64,000 nt of DNA, taken from Methylobacter sp. (GTDB lineage: Bacteria > Pseudomonadota > Gammaproteobacteria > Methylococcales > Methylomonadaceae). The stretch lies in assembly GCF_004322395.1 (NCBI RefSeq), contig NZ_SCTW01000044.1, positions 16,958-80,957 of the forward strand, given 5' to 3'. A program made the translations under genes and the position numbers. Numbering within the stretch: position 1 is the stretch's first letter; the number at the start of each line of letters is the position of its first letter. Under the pieces are notes generated by a model, which worked only from the letters and a program-made list of their open reading frames with translations, made no database searches and had not been told where the DNA came from. This document shows, piece by piece, positions 8,367 through 17,675 of this stretch.

Positions 8367-10402
8367 GTCGCGATGCCGTTATGTCTGAGCAAGGCGTCAA
8401 TAGTGGGTTTGCGGCCGCGGAAGCTGATAAATAGTTCCATCGCATTTTGGCTGCCGCCTTTTTCAAGAATATTAGTTAAAAAAGCTTTGCCGGTTTCTGG
8501 GTCGAAAATACCTTTTTCTTCAAACATCGAGAAAGCGTCACTGGACAGAACTTCCGCCCATTTATAGCTGTAATAGCCCGCCGCGTAACCGCCGGCAAAA
8601 ATATGCGAGAAGCTGTGTGCAAAACGGTTGAACCTGGGAGGACGGACAACGGCAACCTGTTCCCTGACCTGTTCCAGAATTTCATAGATGCGGCCGCCTT
8701 TTTCAGGGTCATAGTCCCGGTGAATCCTGAAATCGAACAGGCTGAATTCCAGTTGCCTGACCATGATCATGCCAGCCTGGAAATTTTTTGCCGCGATCAT
8801 TTTATCAAACAACGCATCCGGCAATTTCTCGTCGGTTTGATAATGGCCCGACATCAACGCGACCGCTTCTTTTTCCCAACACCAGTTTTCCATGAACTGG
8901 CTGGGCAGCTCGACAGCATCCCATTCCACGCCGTTAATGCCGGAGACGCCCAGATGATCGATCTGGGTAAGCATGTGGTGCAAGCCGTGGCCGAATTCAT
9001 GGAATAGCGTGGTAACCTCGTCATGGGTCAGTAATGCCGGGGTGTCGCCGGCCGGTGGGGTAAAGTTGCAGGTCAGGTAGGCGACCGGGATTTGAATAGT
9101 GTTGTCGAATTTCTTGCGGCTAACGCAATCGTCCATCCAGGCGCCGCCGCGTTTTTTGGCGCGGGCGTAAAGATCGAGATAAAACTGGCCGCGCAATTGG
9201 CCGGTTTGGTCATGGATTTGGAAAAAACGCACATCGGGATGCCAGCTGTCGAAATCCCTAATCTCGGAGATTTGCAAGCCGTACAGTTTTTCTACGATTG
9301 CAAACAGGCCGGGCAAGACGCGGGTGATCGGAAAGTAAGTTTTAACTTCTTCTTGCGATAGTTGGTAAAAATGCTGGCGCATTTTTTCCGAATAATAGGC
9401 CATATCCCAAGATTGCAGATCGTTAATGCCGTAGTGTTGTTTGGCGAATTCACGCAGTTCGGCCAGATCCTTGCGTGCATGCCGCCAGGATCGGTCGGCC
9501 AAGTCTTCAAGAAAATGGACGACATCATCCGGTTTTTCGGCCATTTTGGTCGCCAGCGACAGTTCCGCGTAATTGTTGAACCCCAGTAGACGGGCTTTTT
9601 CATGACGCAAGGCCAGGATTTTTTCCATGTTTTCGCTGTTGTCCCACTGTCCGGCATGAGGGCCTTGGTCGGAAGCGCGGGTTGCGAAGGCTTCATAGTG
9701 CTCGCGGCGTAATTCGCGGTTGTCGGCGTAAGTCATCACCGAAATATAGGATGGAAATTGCAGTGTGATCATCCAGCCGTCTTCATTATGGCTTTCGGCG
9801 GTCTGTTTGGCTTGAGCCAAAGCGGATTCAGGCAATCCAGCCAAATCCTGTTCGTCCCTGATCAGCTTGCTCCAGGCGTTGGTAGCATCCAGCAGGTTTT
9901 CTTCGTAGTTACTGGCGAGAGCGGACAGTTCCTGACTGATTTCTTTATAGCGTTGTTTTTTTTCGTTATCCAGGTCTATGCCGGATAATTTGAAATCTCT
10001 TAACGCGTTGCGGATGATTTTTTGCTGGGCTATGTCCAGTGCAGCAAATTCATCGCTTTCGGCAATAAAGCGATAAGCTTTAAACAATGCTTCGTTTTGC
10101 CCCATTTCAGTCGAGTAGGCGCTGAGTTTGGGCAGGCAAGCATTGTATGCATCACGTAGTTCATCGCTGTTGACTACGGAATTCATGTGGCTGACCGGGG
10201 ACCAGGCTTTGTTGAGCTTATCTTCTACATCTTCCAAGGGCTCGGCCAGGTTTTCCCAGGTGTAATGCTGTGTGGCTTGGAGGTGTTGTTCGACCGAGGC
10301 ACGGGCTTCGGCCAGTAATTGGTCGATAGCCGGCACGACGTGTTCCGGTTTTATTTGGAAAAACAATGGCAGCGTGGAATTAGCTAATAAAGGATTGTTC
10401 AT
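8363..10402 (-). CDS. prlC: Oligopeptidase A (M3 family metallopeptidase)
   Basis: A cytoplasmic zinc oligopeptidase that degrades peptides, including cleaved signal peptides. At 679 aa it has the normal M3 size. The zinc motif HEFGH sits near residue 467 within [15 protein letters not shown], and the second-ligand region [19 protein letters not shown] follows. The mostly helical N-terminal half begins [20 protein letters not shown], typical of PrlC. It overlaps ubiD downstream by 4 bases, and a short gap separates it from the HDOD gene upstream. Confidence 0.95.
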   Translation of the reverse strand: MNNPLLANSTLPLFFQIKPEHVVPAIDQLLAEARASVEQHLQATQHYTWENLAEPLEDVEDKLNKAWSPVSHMNSVVNSDELRDAYNACLPKLSAYSTEMGQNEALFKAYRFIAESDEFAALDIAQQKIIRNALRDFKLSGIDLDNEKKQRYKEISQELSALASNYEENLLDATNAWSKLIRDEQDLAGLPESALAQAKQTAESHNEDGWMITLQFPSYISVMTYADNRELRREHYEAFATRASDQGPHAGQWDNSENMEKILALRHEKARLLGFNNYAELSLATKMAEKPDDVVHFLEDLADRSWRHARKDLAELREFAKQHYGINDLQSWDMAYYSEKMRQHFYQLSQEEVKTYFPITRVLPGLFAIVEKLYGLQISEIRDFDSWHPDVRFFQIHDQTGQLRGQFYLDLYARAKKRGGAWMDDCVSRKKFDNTIQIPVAYLTCNFTPPAGDTPALLTHDEVTTLFHEFGHGLHHMLTQIDHLGVSGINGVEWDAVELPSQFMENWCWEKEAVALMSGHYQTDEKLPDALFDKMIAAKNFQAGMIMVRQLEFSLFDFRIHRDYDPEKGGRIYEILEQVREQVAVVRPPRFNRFAHSFSHIFAGGYAAGYYSYKWAEVLSSDAFSMFEEKGIFDPETGKAFLTNILEKGGSQNAMELFISFRGRKPTIDALLRHNGIAT

Positions 10403-10409
10403 AGTGGTA

Positions 10410-11768
10410 TTAAGAAAGAAAGTTCATGGCTGCATTGATGCGATGCTTGGCTTTGTGCAGTATATCCAAAGAAAAGTCGGGTGTTAGTTTGCTGTTGTTA
10501 AGTTTAACGTAGGCAGGTATCGAGTTCATATATGGTATTTCCTTTGCTCTCGAGGTGCCGAAATAACTGTGCAATTTGGCTAGTATGACTATATCAGTCA
10601 GATTCAATTTATCTCTATCGCTTTCATAGAACCAGTTTTCGGCATATTTAGGGATGTCGGTTAATTCCGGAGTAAAGCCCAACGTGTGCAGTACCAGGGA
10701 GCCGACCGACGGACTCAAAAACGGGATGGCCGATTCCAATATGTCCATGTTCGGGTATTCATTCGGATTCAGCTCGGCAAAATGCAATACCGGTATCGTC
10801 CCTATGTCACTGACCAGGCCGGCTAATAAGGCATCTTCCGGATTAACCGTGCCGTTTTCCTGTGCAAGCACAAAACTCAAGCTGGAGACATAGAGGCTGT
10901 TTTTCCACAAGTTTTGCATTTTTTCCATCAGTTGCGGGTTCTGGCAGCTAAATAATTGCTTTAAGCTGATGCCCATGACCAGTTTGCGCGTTTGATCCAG
11001 ACCCAATCGGGTAACAGCCGCATGGCAATTAGTAATCGGCGAGATGGGCGAGTAAAGTGGGCTGTTCGCAAGTTGAATCAATTTGGCTACGATAGACGCA
11101 TCTACACCGATAATTCTTACAACCTCGTTGATGCCTAAATCTTTTTCCATCGCTTCTTTCAATTTTAAGGCGACATTGGGTAATGAGGGCAGGCTTAATC
11201 TGTTTTCCCGGTAGGCCTTTGAAAAACTGGTAAAAAAACGGTTGTTGGCAATTTGTTCAGGTAACTCGATATCAATGAGCTCAACGGAAGCAGGCTCTTG
11301 GAGACTTTTACCCGACCATCGACAGATAAATTCTCCTGAAATCGCCAAAATAGTAATGTCTGTTTTAGCGAATGCCGTTGCTCCGCATACCTTACCGCTA
11401 TTAAGCGGCAGGTTAGCCAGCGATGACTCTGCCGATAAGGTGTAGCGGTTGTCGCTATCCGGTTGAAGTTCAACACTTCCTTCAAGCAGATAAAAAACTG
11501 AACTGGTTTTTTGACCCAATCTGAAAATTACAGAACCTTGAGTATACTTTAGTATCGTGTGGGCCAGTTGCTCAACATAGGCATCATCCATGTCTCGAAG
11601 TGGGGCCAGTCTTTTTAGAGTTGTGAGCGGTAGTTTTTTATATTCGGTGGAAACAGGTTCCGAATAGGTAAGCGGATTGTTTGTGCTGGCGAGGGGGGCG
11701 ATGTCTGGTTCTTTTTCGAGTGGAGTTTTCTTGGGCTTCTGAGAAAATATTTTAGTAAACCAATTCAT
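10410..11768 (-). CDS. Cyclic-nucleotide-binding-like plus HDOD signalling protein
   Basis: The N-terminal part (about residues 60-170) resembles a cyclic-nucleotide-binding beta-roll (GSVIFRLGQKTSSVFYLLEG). The C-terminal part is an HDOD domain (LPSLPNVALKLKEAMEKDLG, then VDASIVAKLIQLANSPLYSP), a non-catalytic HD relative used in bacterial signalling. The pair suggests a cytoplasmic regulator, perhaps linked to cyclic-di-GMP or motility control, but its partner is unknown. I chose the ATG at 11768 (452 aa; MNWFTKIFSQKPKK). The frame is open to 11909, but that extra stretch overlaps the RDD gene and lacks family character. Confidence 0.8.
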   Translation of the reverse strand: MNWFTKIFSQKPKKTPLEKEPDIAPLASTNNPLTYSEPVSTEYKKLPLTTLKRLAPLRDMDDAYVEQLAHTILKYTQGSVIFRLGQKTSSVFYLLEGSVELQPDSDNRYTLSAESSLANLPLNSGKVCGATAFAKTDITILAISGEFICRWSGKSLQEPASVELIDIELPEQIANNRFFTSFSKAYRENRLSLPSLPNVALKLKEAMEKDLGINEVVRIIGVDASIVAKLIQLANSPLYSPISPITNCHAAVTRLGLDQTRKLVMGISLKQLFSCQNPQLMEKMQNLWKNSLYVSSLSFVLAQENGTVNPEDALLAGLVSDIGTIPVLHFAELNPNEYPNMDILESAIPFLSPSVGSLVLHTLGFTPELTDIPKYAENWFYESDRDKLNLTDIVILAKLHSYFGTSRAKEIPYMNSIPAYVKLNNSKLTPDFSLDILHKAKHRINAAMNFLS

Positions 11769-11829
11769 GATGACATCACGCGTTATTGTTTGAAAAATAT
11801 GCAGTTTGGAGTTTTGTAATGGTAGCCGC

Positions 11830-12300
11830 TCAATGATGTGTATCCTGAGTGTCAAAAAAAACAGCTGTTTGGGATAGATGATCGTGCCAACTGCGTTGAT
11901 TTTTATCAATAAGAATCCACAAAAAGCCCAGTCCGAAAAAACTCCACGATATGATGGCTGTTATGAAACGAAGCAAAGCTTGTTTCCAGCTGATCGGTTT
12001 CATGTCTAGAGTGAGCACTTTTATTTTCCAAGCACGCAGGCCTAAGGTTTGTCCCCCATGAGTCCAAAACCAGGCGTAAAAGAAGAAGCTGACTAGCAGC
12101 AGATAAATGGGAAAAAAAAACTGTTGGTCAGTGAAAGCTTCGCCCGCATTTAAAGGAAGTAATACTGCAGTCGCGACAAATAAAAGGGCGATCAGCAACA
12201 GGAGGTCGTAGAATATTACTGTCAGGCGACGCAAAAAACCAGGCTTTGATATAGGATCATTACCTAGTTTTTGTAGTATATTCTTTGTTGACCCGACCAA
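11830..12300 (-). CDS. RDD-family membrane protein
   Basis: A 156-aa inner-membrane protein with three hydrophobic segments. The RDD signature is seen in GFLRRLTVIFYDLLLLIALL (the Arg and Asp of TM1), then TLGLRAWKIKVLTLD and SWFFLGF-like TM3 residues. The molecular role of RDD proteins is mostly unknown; some act in sodium or ion transport. The start is a TTG directly at the stop of the small membrane gene upstream, suggesting coupled translation. Confidence 0.8.
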   Translation of the reverse strand: MVGSTKNILQKLGNDPISKPGFLRRLTVIFYDLLLLIALLFVATAVLLPLNAGEAFTDQQFFFPIYLLLVSFFFYAWFWTHGGQTLGLRAWKIKVLTLDMKPISWKQALLRFITAIISWSFFGLGFLWILIDKNQRSWHDHLSQTAVFFDTQDTHH

Positions 12301-12480
12301 TTAAATTTTAAATAAGGCTAGTTTTTGACCAAAATACATGCACATCGCCATTAGTGCTCCCAGCATTACGAGAGAAAATAAGAATGGCGGTCTATGGAAC
12401 AGAAGAATGAAGAAATCTGTTGCAAAAAGGCTGGTTAACAAAGGTTGGTCAATTAAGCTATTAAGAATCTTTTTGAACAT
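12301..12480 (-). CDS. Small membrane protein, ~59 aa
   Basis: A small hydrophobic protein (MFKKILNSLIDQPLLTSLFA...) with one or two membrane helices covering most of its length. The ATG at 12480 is preferred to an upstream in-frame codon at 12495 because AGGAA lies 7 bases upstream of it. Its stop abuts the RDD gene start, so the two are probably co-translated. No family is recognised. Confidence 0.55.
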   Translation of the reverse strand: MFKKILNSLIDQPLLTSLFATDFFILLFHRPPFLFSLVMLGALMAMCMYFGQKLALFKI

Positions 12481-12698
12481 AACAATTCCTGTCAAGCACG
12501 CTAATGTTTGTGCGAGTGTTTAAAAAATGGTTATCTGATCTTTATATTTAGTGTGTGCAATTGGGGCAAGCATAGAATTGCATGTAAAAAATCAGAATGG
12601 TGATTCTACTCCATTCAAAAGGGGAATGTAAAAGAAACTTGCTGATTGGGTTAGAATCCATTACCAATGATATAATTAAGATAATTAGAAAAATAAAC

Positions 12699-12715
12699 AA
12701 GGTGTAAAGACTATT
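12699..12715 (+). promoter_or_regulatory. Ribosome-binding site and AUU start of pcnB
   Basis: AAGGTG at 12699-12704 is followed by 8 bases and then ATT at 12713-12715. No ATG, GTG or TTG occurs in frame between here and the TTG at 12839, which lies inside conserved PcnB sequence. The ATT is therefore the best start, as is known for Escherichia coli pcnB. Confidence 0.7.
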
Positions 12716-14083
12716 TTAAACTTCTTTAAAAAAATTATTAATTCAGCCAAAAATGATGCTGAGCCTATCTCCGCACAAGTCAAAATATATTCACGCGCGG
12801 AGCATAATATTTCACGCTCCCAGATCAGTGAGAACGCGTTGAAGGTTTTGTATCGATTGCAAAAGGAGGGATTCGATGCTTATCTTGTCGGCGGTTGTGT
12901 GCGTGATTTGCTGTTGGGACGGGAACCCAAGGATTTTGATGTCGTCACCAATGCCGATCCGGATCAAGTTAGAAAAGTATTCCGTAACTGCCGATTAATA
13001 GGGCGCAGATTTCGTCTGGCGCATGTGCATTTTGGGAGGGAAATCATCGAGGTCGCCACTTTTCGGGGAGCAGGAGAGGAGCAAAACGACAATCAGCTAC
13101 TCAACAAAGAAGGCCGCCTGCTGCGGGATAATGTTTACGGTACGATTGAAGAAGATGTTTGGCGCAGGGATTTTACCGTTAATGCACTCTATTACAATAT
13201 CAAAGATTTCTCGGTAGTCGATTATGTCGGTGGCATGGCCGACCATAAAGCTGGGACAATCAGGCTTATCGGTGACCCCGATATGCGTTTTCGCGAAGAT
13301 CCCGTGCGTATGTTAAGGGCGGTGCGTTTTGCCATTAAACTCGGTTTTAGGCTGGATCTCGATTGCGAGAAATCCATACATAACGACGCTCCGTTACTGG
13401 CCAGCATACCGTCCGCTAGGCTTTATGATGAAGTTTTAAAGCTGTTTTTATCCGGCTATGCGCTGCAAACTTTTGAGATGCTCAGACATTACGGACTTTT
13501 TCAAGTGTTGTTCCCTGCTACTGAAAACAGTTTGGAGATTGAAGAAGACGGTTTTCCCCGCTTATTGCTGATTAAAGCGCTGGAAAATTCGGATAACAGG
13601 ATAGCTGAGGGTAAAACAGTTACAGCCTACTTTTTATTAGCGGCCTTTTTGTGGGAGCCAGTGCAAATGCTGGCTAAAGCAAAAATGGCTCAAGGCGAGG
13701 TTGAATATATTGCCTATCAGGATGCGGCAAGTGAGGTTATCGCCAGACAGATTAAAAGTACGGCTCTACCTCGTCATATCAGCATGGCTATGCGTGAAGT
13801 TTGGAATATGCAGCCCAAATTTAATGCGCGTATCGGTTCTAAACCCAGCCGTTTGATTGGTCATCCTCGCTTTAGAGCGGGTTATGATTTTTTGTTATTA
13901 CGCGCAGAAACCGGAGGAGCCGATCAGGAGTTGGCTGAGTGGTGGACCCGGTACCAAAATGCCGATGAAAATGAACAAAGAAAAATGACTCAGCCGCCAC
14001 GTCGAGCCCAAAACAATAAATCGGGGCGCAAAAGAAACTATCGTGGAAAAGCTAAAGATAGTGCGCCAAAAACAGAGTCTTAA
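12713..14083 (+). CDS. pcnB: Poly(A) polymerase I
   Basis: Adds 3' poly(A) tails to RNA, marking it for decay. The nucleotidyltransferase core shows LVGGCVRDLLLGREPKDFDV, with the catalytic Asp pair in DFD, then RNCRLIGRRFRLAHVHF and the RNA-binding domain DPDMRFREDPVRMLRAVRFA. The C-terminus is basic (PPRRAQNNKSGRKRNYRGKA), as expected for RNA contact. A standard start (TTG 12839) would cut off the conserved segment SRAEHNISRSQISENALKV. Reading from ATT 12713 restores it and gives 456 aa beginning MLNFFKKIINSAKN. The next gene, folK, begins 22 bases downstream. Confidence 0.9.
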   Translation: MLNFFKKIINSAKNDAEPISAQVKIYSRAEHNISRSQISENALKVLYRLQKEGFDAYLVGGCVRDLLLGREPKDFDVVTNADPDQVRKVFRNCRLIGRRFRLAHVHFGREIIEVATFRGAGEEQNDNQLLNKEGRLLRDNVYGTIEEDVWRRDFTVNALYYNIKDFSVVDYVGGMADHKAGTIRLIGDPDMRFREDPVRMLRAVRFAIKLGFRLDLDCEKSIHNDAPLLASIPSARLYDEVLKLFLSGYALQTFEMLRHYGLFQVLFPATENSLEIEEDGFPRLLLIKALENSDNRIAEGKTVTAYFLLAAFLWEPVQMLAKAKMAQGEVEYIAYQDAASEVIARQIKSTALPRHISMAMREVWNMQPKFNARIGSKPSRLIGHPRFRAGYDFLLLRAETGGADQELAEWWTRYQNADENEQRKMTQPPRRAQNNKSGRKRNYRGKAKDSAPKTES

Positions 14084-14105
14084 AGTATTTTATTCAACAT
14101 TAACC

Positions 14106-14609
14106 ATGAAAAACCCAACAACTGACTTGGTTACCGCTTATATTGGCCTAGGTAGTAATCTTGAAAACCCTGTAGAGCAAATAAAATCAGCGCGCACTGC
14201 AATAGCACAAATCGCCGGAGTGCAGGAACTGGCGTTTTCCAGCTTGTATCATAGTTCGCCTATGGGTCCGCAGGACCAGCCTGATTACGTAAATGCAGTG
14301 ATGTGCATCGCAACCAACTTGCCGCCGATAGATTTACTGCATTGTCTGCAACGCATTGAAAACGAGCAGGGGCGGGTGCGAAAAGGCGAGCGTTGGGGAG
14401 CGAGAACGCTGGATTTGGATATGCTGATCTATGGCGACCAGATCATTGAGTTGCCTGATTTAATCGTGCCGCACACCGGTTTGGCTGAGCGGGCTTTCGT
14501 CCTGTATCCCTTGTATGAGATTGCTCCGCAATTGCAGGTGCCCGGAAAAGGCGACATTGCCGATCTGCTTGCCAAATGCCCCATGAATGAACTGAGACGG
14601 TTGGACTGA
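14106..14609 (+). CDS. folK: HPPK, 6-hydroxymethyl-7,8-dihydropterin pyrophosphokinase
   Basis: Transfers pyrophosphate from ATP to 6-hydroxymethyl-7,8-dihydropterin in folate synthesis. The family signature is plain: YIGLGSNLENP at the N-terminus and the HPPK motif RKGERWGARTLDLDMLIYGD, with its catalytic Asp pair. The ATG at 14106 gives 167 aa, the usual size; the frame is open upstream to 14043 but that part overlaps pcnB. It leads into panB, and folK-panB-panC is a common gammaproteobacterial order. Confidence 0.95.
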   Translation: MKNPTTDLVTAYIGLGSNLENPVEQIKSARTAIAQIAGVQELAFSSLYHSSPMGPQDQPDYVNAVMCIATNLPPIDLLHCLQRIENEQGRVRKGERWGARTLDLDMLIYGDQIIELPDLIVPHTGLAERAFVLYPLYEIAPQLQVPGKGDIADLLAKCPMNELRRLD

Positions 14610-14646
14610 TTCTTGCCCAAGTCCATCAGGAACCCTTCTGAATAAA

Positions 14647-15462
14647 ATGAATCAATATTCTTCCATAGATACGCTAAAGCCGTTGTCAATTATCGATCTG
14701 TCCGCGATGAAACAACGCGGCGAGAAAATTTCTTGTTTAACCGCTTACGATGCCGCATTTAGCGCAGTAATTGACAAAGCGGGGGTCGATATGATGCTGG
14801 TCGGAGATTCTCTTGGCATGGTTATTCAAGGGCGTGATACAACGCTCCCGGTTACTATTAGAGATATGGTTTATCATACCCGCTGCGTCAGCAATGCCAG
14901 ACGGCGGGCGTTTGTAATCGCTGATTTGCCGTTTATGACTTATGCTACGCCAATCATCGCGGCCAAAAACGCCGCCAAACTGATGCAGGCAGGCGGCGCA
15001 CAAATGGTTAAGCTGGAAGGGCCGAGAATCGATTGCGTCCGTTTTCTGGTCGATCAGGGCATTCCGGTTTGCGGACATTTGGGCTTGTTGCCGCAATCGA
15101 TTAATCAGCTGGGTAGTTATAAAGTTCAAGGCAAGGAACAGGCGGCTGCCGATAAAATATTTGCCGATGCCCAGCAATTACAGCAAGCGGGTGCAGGGCT
15201 GTTGGTGTTGGAATGCGTGCCTGCAACTTTGGCTAAGAATATCAGCGCACAGTTAACGATTCCCGTTATAGGTATTGGCGCCGGTGTAGACTGCGACGGA
15301 CAGGTGCTGGTGCTTTATGACATGCTTAATATCGGCATTGGCAAGCGTCCGCGTTTTTCCAGGAATTTCATGAGTGACGCAACAAATATCGAGGGAGCCA
15401 TTATTGCCTATCATCAGGCGGTCAAACAGTCCCGATTTCCAGCTGCTGAACATAGTTTTTAA
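14647..15462 (+). CDS. panB: Ketopantoate hydroxymethyltransferase
   Basis: First committed step of pantothenate synthesis: adds a hydroxymethyl group from methylene-tetrahydrofolate to alpha-ketoisovalerate. Conserved blocks include ISCLTAYDAAFSAVIDKAGV, the metal-binding MLVGDSLGMV, GAQMVKLEG and the GHLGLLPQS motif. The 271-aa length is typical. Five bases separate it from panC, so the two are co-transcribed. Confidence 0.97.
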   Translation: MNQYSSIDTLKPLSIIDLSAMKQRGEKISCLTAYDAAFSAVIDKAGVDMMLVGDSLGMVIQGRDTTLPVTIRDMVYHTRCVSNARRRAFVIADLPFMTYATPIIAAKNAAKLMQAGGAQMVKLEGPRIDCVRFLVDQGIPVCGHLGLLPQSINQLGSYKVQGKEQAAADKIFADAQQLQQAGAGLLVLECVPATLAKNISAQLTIPVIGIGAGVDCDGQVLVLYDMLNIGIGKRPRFSRNFMSDATNIEGAIIAYHQAVKQSRFPAAEHSF

Positions 15463-15467
15463 GATTT

Positions 15468-16376
15468 ATGCACATAGTTAAAACCGTATCGGAATTGCGC
15501 GATGCCGTCCGGGCGTGGCGTTCATCAGGACAGAGCGTTGCATTGGTGCCGACGATGGGCAATCTTCATGCGGGGCATCTGGCGCTGGTGAATGAGGCTA
15601 AAAAAAGAGCAGATCGAGTGGTGGTCAGTATCTTTGTAAATCCTACCCAGTTTGGTGTTGGTGAAGATTTTGAGACTTATCCTCGTACCGAGCATGAAGA
15701 TCAGCAAAAACTCAATGCCACCGGTGCGGATTTGTTGTTTCAGCCGGCTGTTTCAGATGTTTATACGCCGGATGCCAAAACGCTCGTGTCAGTAACCGGC
15801 TTGTCCGAATGGTATTGCGGCGCGTCCAGGCCGGGCCATTTTGACGGTGTTGCAACAATTGTTTGTAAGTTATTTAATATGGTGCAACCGGATGTTGCGT
15901 TGTTCGGGCTAAAAGATTTTCAGCAGTTGACGGTGATACGGACAATGGTTAGGGATCTGAATATTCCTGTTGAAATCGTTGGTGTAGCAACGGTTCGGGA
16001 GGAAAGCGGCTTGGCAATGAGCTCCAGAAACGGTTATTTAACGTCAGAGGAAAAAACGATTGCTGCAAAGCTGTACCAATCCTTATGTGCCGCGCGCGAG
16101 GCTGTTTTAGAGGGAGGGCAGTCTTATCAGGAAATAGAACGCAAGGCATTACAGTTTTTGCAGGAATCGGGTTTTCAGCCGGATTATTTTGTCGTGTGCA
16201 GGGCCAGTGATTTAAAAAAAGCAGACGAAAATGATAAGGAGCTGGTTTTGTTAGTGGCGGCTAAGCTCGGTAAAACCCGCTTGATCGATAATGTTTGCTT
16301 TTCCAGAAATCCCCCTCAATCCCCCTTTGGCAAAGGGGGAAGCCGCAGGCAGGGGGATTTAAATGCTAAAAGTTGA
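15468..16376 (+). CDS. panC: Pantothenate synthetase with repeat-derived C-terminus
   Basis: Joins pantoate and beta-alanine with ATP. The nucleotidyl-transferase motif VPTMGNLHAGHLALV, the FVNPTQFG block, GLKDFQQLTVIR and the KMSKS-like SGLAMSSRNGYLT are all present. At 302 residues it is longer than usual (about 283 in Escherichia coli). The last 20 or so residues (NPPQSPFGKGGSRRQGDLNA) are encoded by a palindromic G/C repeat at 16308-16361 that has replaced the natural end of the gene. The catalytic part is unaffected. Confidence 0.95.
   Translation: MHIVKTVSELRDAVRAWRSSGQSVALVPTMGNLHAGHLALVNEAKKRADRVVVSIFVNPTQFGVGEDFETYPRTEHEDQQKLNATGADLLFQPAVSDVYTPDAKTLVSVTGLSEWYCGASRPGHFDGVATIVCKLFNMVQPDVALFGLKDFQQLTVIRTMVRDLNIPVEIVGVATVREESGLAMSSRNGYLTSEEKTIAAKLYQSLCAAREAVLEGGQSYQEIERKALQFLQESGFQPDYFVVCRASDLKKADENDKELVLLVAAKLGKTRLIDNVCFSRNPPQSPFGKGGSRRQGDLNAKS
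16308..16361 (+). repeat. G/C-tract palindrome inside the panC 3' end
   Basis: Outer arms AAATCCCCCT and AGGGGGATTT bracket an inner palindrome CCCCCTTTGGCAAAGGGGG. The same family recurs throughout the hsd operon at 57-62 kb. Here the element supplies the PanC C-terminus without disturbing the catalytic core. Confidence 0.85.
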
Positions 16377-16436
16377 TGCATTATTGCAATTAATGGATAA
16401 TGCGCGGTTCTCAAAAGTATTTAGATAGTTTTTATT

Positions 16437-16823
16437 ATGCAAATCACAATGCTTAAAGCGAAATTACATAGAGCTACGGTGACCCATTCAGAATTGGGTT
16501 ATGAAGGTTCTTGCGCGATTGATAGCAATATTCTCGATTTATCGGGTATCAGAGAATACGAGCAGATACAGATTTATAATATCAACAATGGCGCACGTTT
16601 TACGACCTATGCCATTCGTGCCGAAGCAGGATCGGGGTTGTTTTCAGTTAACGGTGCGGCTGCCCGTTTGGCGTGCCCCGGGGATCTGATTATTGTTTGC
16701 TCGTTTGCAATATTGGATCAAAAAGAGGTTGAAAATCATAAGCCTACTTTGATTTACTTTAATGAAAAGAATGAGGTTCAGCGCTCAGCCAGTTCTATTC
16801 CGGTTCAGCCGTCCTCTGTTTGA
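16437..16823 (+). CDS. panD: Aspartate 1-decarboxylase (pyruvoyl enzyme)
   Basis: Makes beta-alanine from aspartate for pantothenate synthesis. The proenzyme self-cleaves between Gly and Ser in [13 protein letters not shown] (about residues 23-25) to form the pyruvoyl cofactor. The [17 protein letters not shown] and [14 protein letters not shown] blocks are typical, as is the length of 128 aa. It lies 60 bases after panC, completing the beta-alanine branch of the pathway in the same cluster. Confidence 0.97.
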   Translation: MQITMLKAKLHRATVTHSELGYEGSCAIDSNILDLSGIREYEQIQIYNINNGARFTTYAIRAEAGSGLFSVNGAAARLACPGDLIIVCSFAILDQKEVENHKPTLIYFNEKNEVQRSASSIPVQPSSV

Positions 16824-17035
16824 TTGCCCATCTTATCCTGTGATTTCAGTGAATTAATTGATTTAAGTCTCTCGTATAGTCATCGTTAGTATTATTGAGG
16901 ACGATGTCAGTCAGAGTATCAATGCGTTGAATTACTAAGCAGTATTATCAGCCGACGGAAAGTCAGAACCGCACTTCAAAATTGCCTCGTGCATCTAACG
17001 TTTTTTATCTTGATTGTCGATTGCCTTAAGTAAAA

Positions 17036-17060
17036 CCGCCGCTAAAAAGCGGCAGTAACA
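17036..17060 (-). terminator. Possible terminator hairpin after fliW
   Basis: GCCGCT-AAAA-AGCGGC (17038-17053) forms a 6-bp stem. Read on the minus strand it is followed by GGTTTTA, a short U tract, so it could end the fliW transcript. The gap 16824-17135 between convergent panD and fliW holds nothing else I can name. Confidence 0.4.
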
Positions 17061-17135
17061 AAATATAATTGCTTAAGATGCAGCTAAAAATCAGGGATAT
17101 ATTTTTTCAAAGAGACATTTTGTGCGCTACTAGCT

Positions 17136-17591
17136 TTATGCGCCTTCAGAAACATTAATTTCATTGCTAATGTCGGTCAGCGTTATGCTTTGTTCTACTT
17201 GAACAAGCACTTTTTGCAAGCCTATTCTCTTTGCGCTGTTAATTACCAGCGGAGATTTGATGGAGCCTTTAATGGTAGGCTGATCGGATGCGTCTTTATG
17301 TAAAATTATCAAGATAAGCGTATCGGCAGGATTTTCAATTCCCAAAGTGGCTTCTTCCGCGTCATTTAATACAAAGTCATAATTGATATTGAAAATAGAC
17401 GGTTGGGCAACTGAAAAGACGAGAGACTCGTCATCTAAAGATTGCAGCCAGAAAACTAGGGAATTGTCGCCTTCCTGGTGAAATAGTTTGAAACGGGTTT
17501 GATCTTCAAAGCCTGGGATTCCATTGGGAAAGCTAATGATGGTGCTTGGGTCAATAGTTTGTTCGCCGAAAAAACTTGATTTAATTTTCAT
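17136..17591 (-). CDS. fliW: Flagellar assembly factor FliW
   Basis: FliW binds the global regulator CsrA and releases its block on flagellin mRNA; flagellin in turn titrates FliW. The 151-aa sequence has the family markers TIISFPNGIPGFEDQTRF near the N-terminus and ENPADTLILIILHK followed by IKSPLVINSAKRIGLQ. It lies next to flgT and flgP on the same strand. No csrA gene is adjacent, unlike many FliW loci. Confidence 0.92.
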   Translation of the reverse strand: MKIKSSFFGEQTIDPSTIISFPNGIPGFEDQTRFKLFHQEGDNSLVFWLQSLDDESLVFSVAQPSIFNINYDFVLNDAEEATLGIENPADTLILIILHKDASDQPTIKGSIKSPLVINSAKRIGLQKVLVQVEQSITLTDISNEINVSEGA

Positions 17592-17675
17592 AATGAACTC
17601 TGGTAAAGGTGGAGATAAAGGTAAATATATAGTCTAAAGCCGTTAGTATAGCAAGGCTTGAATATAATGAGCTGT

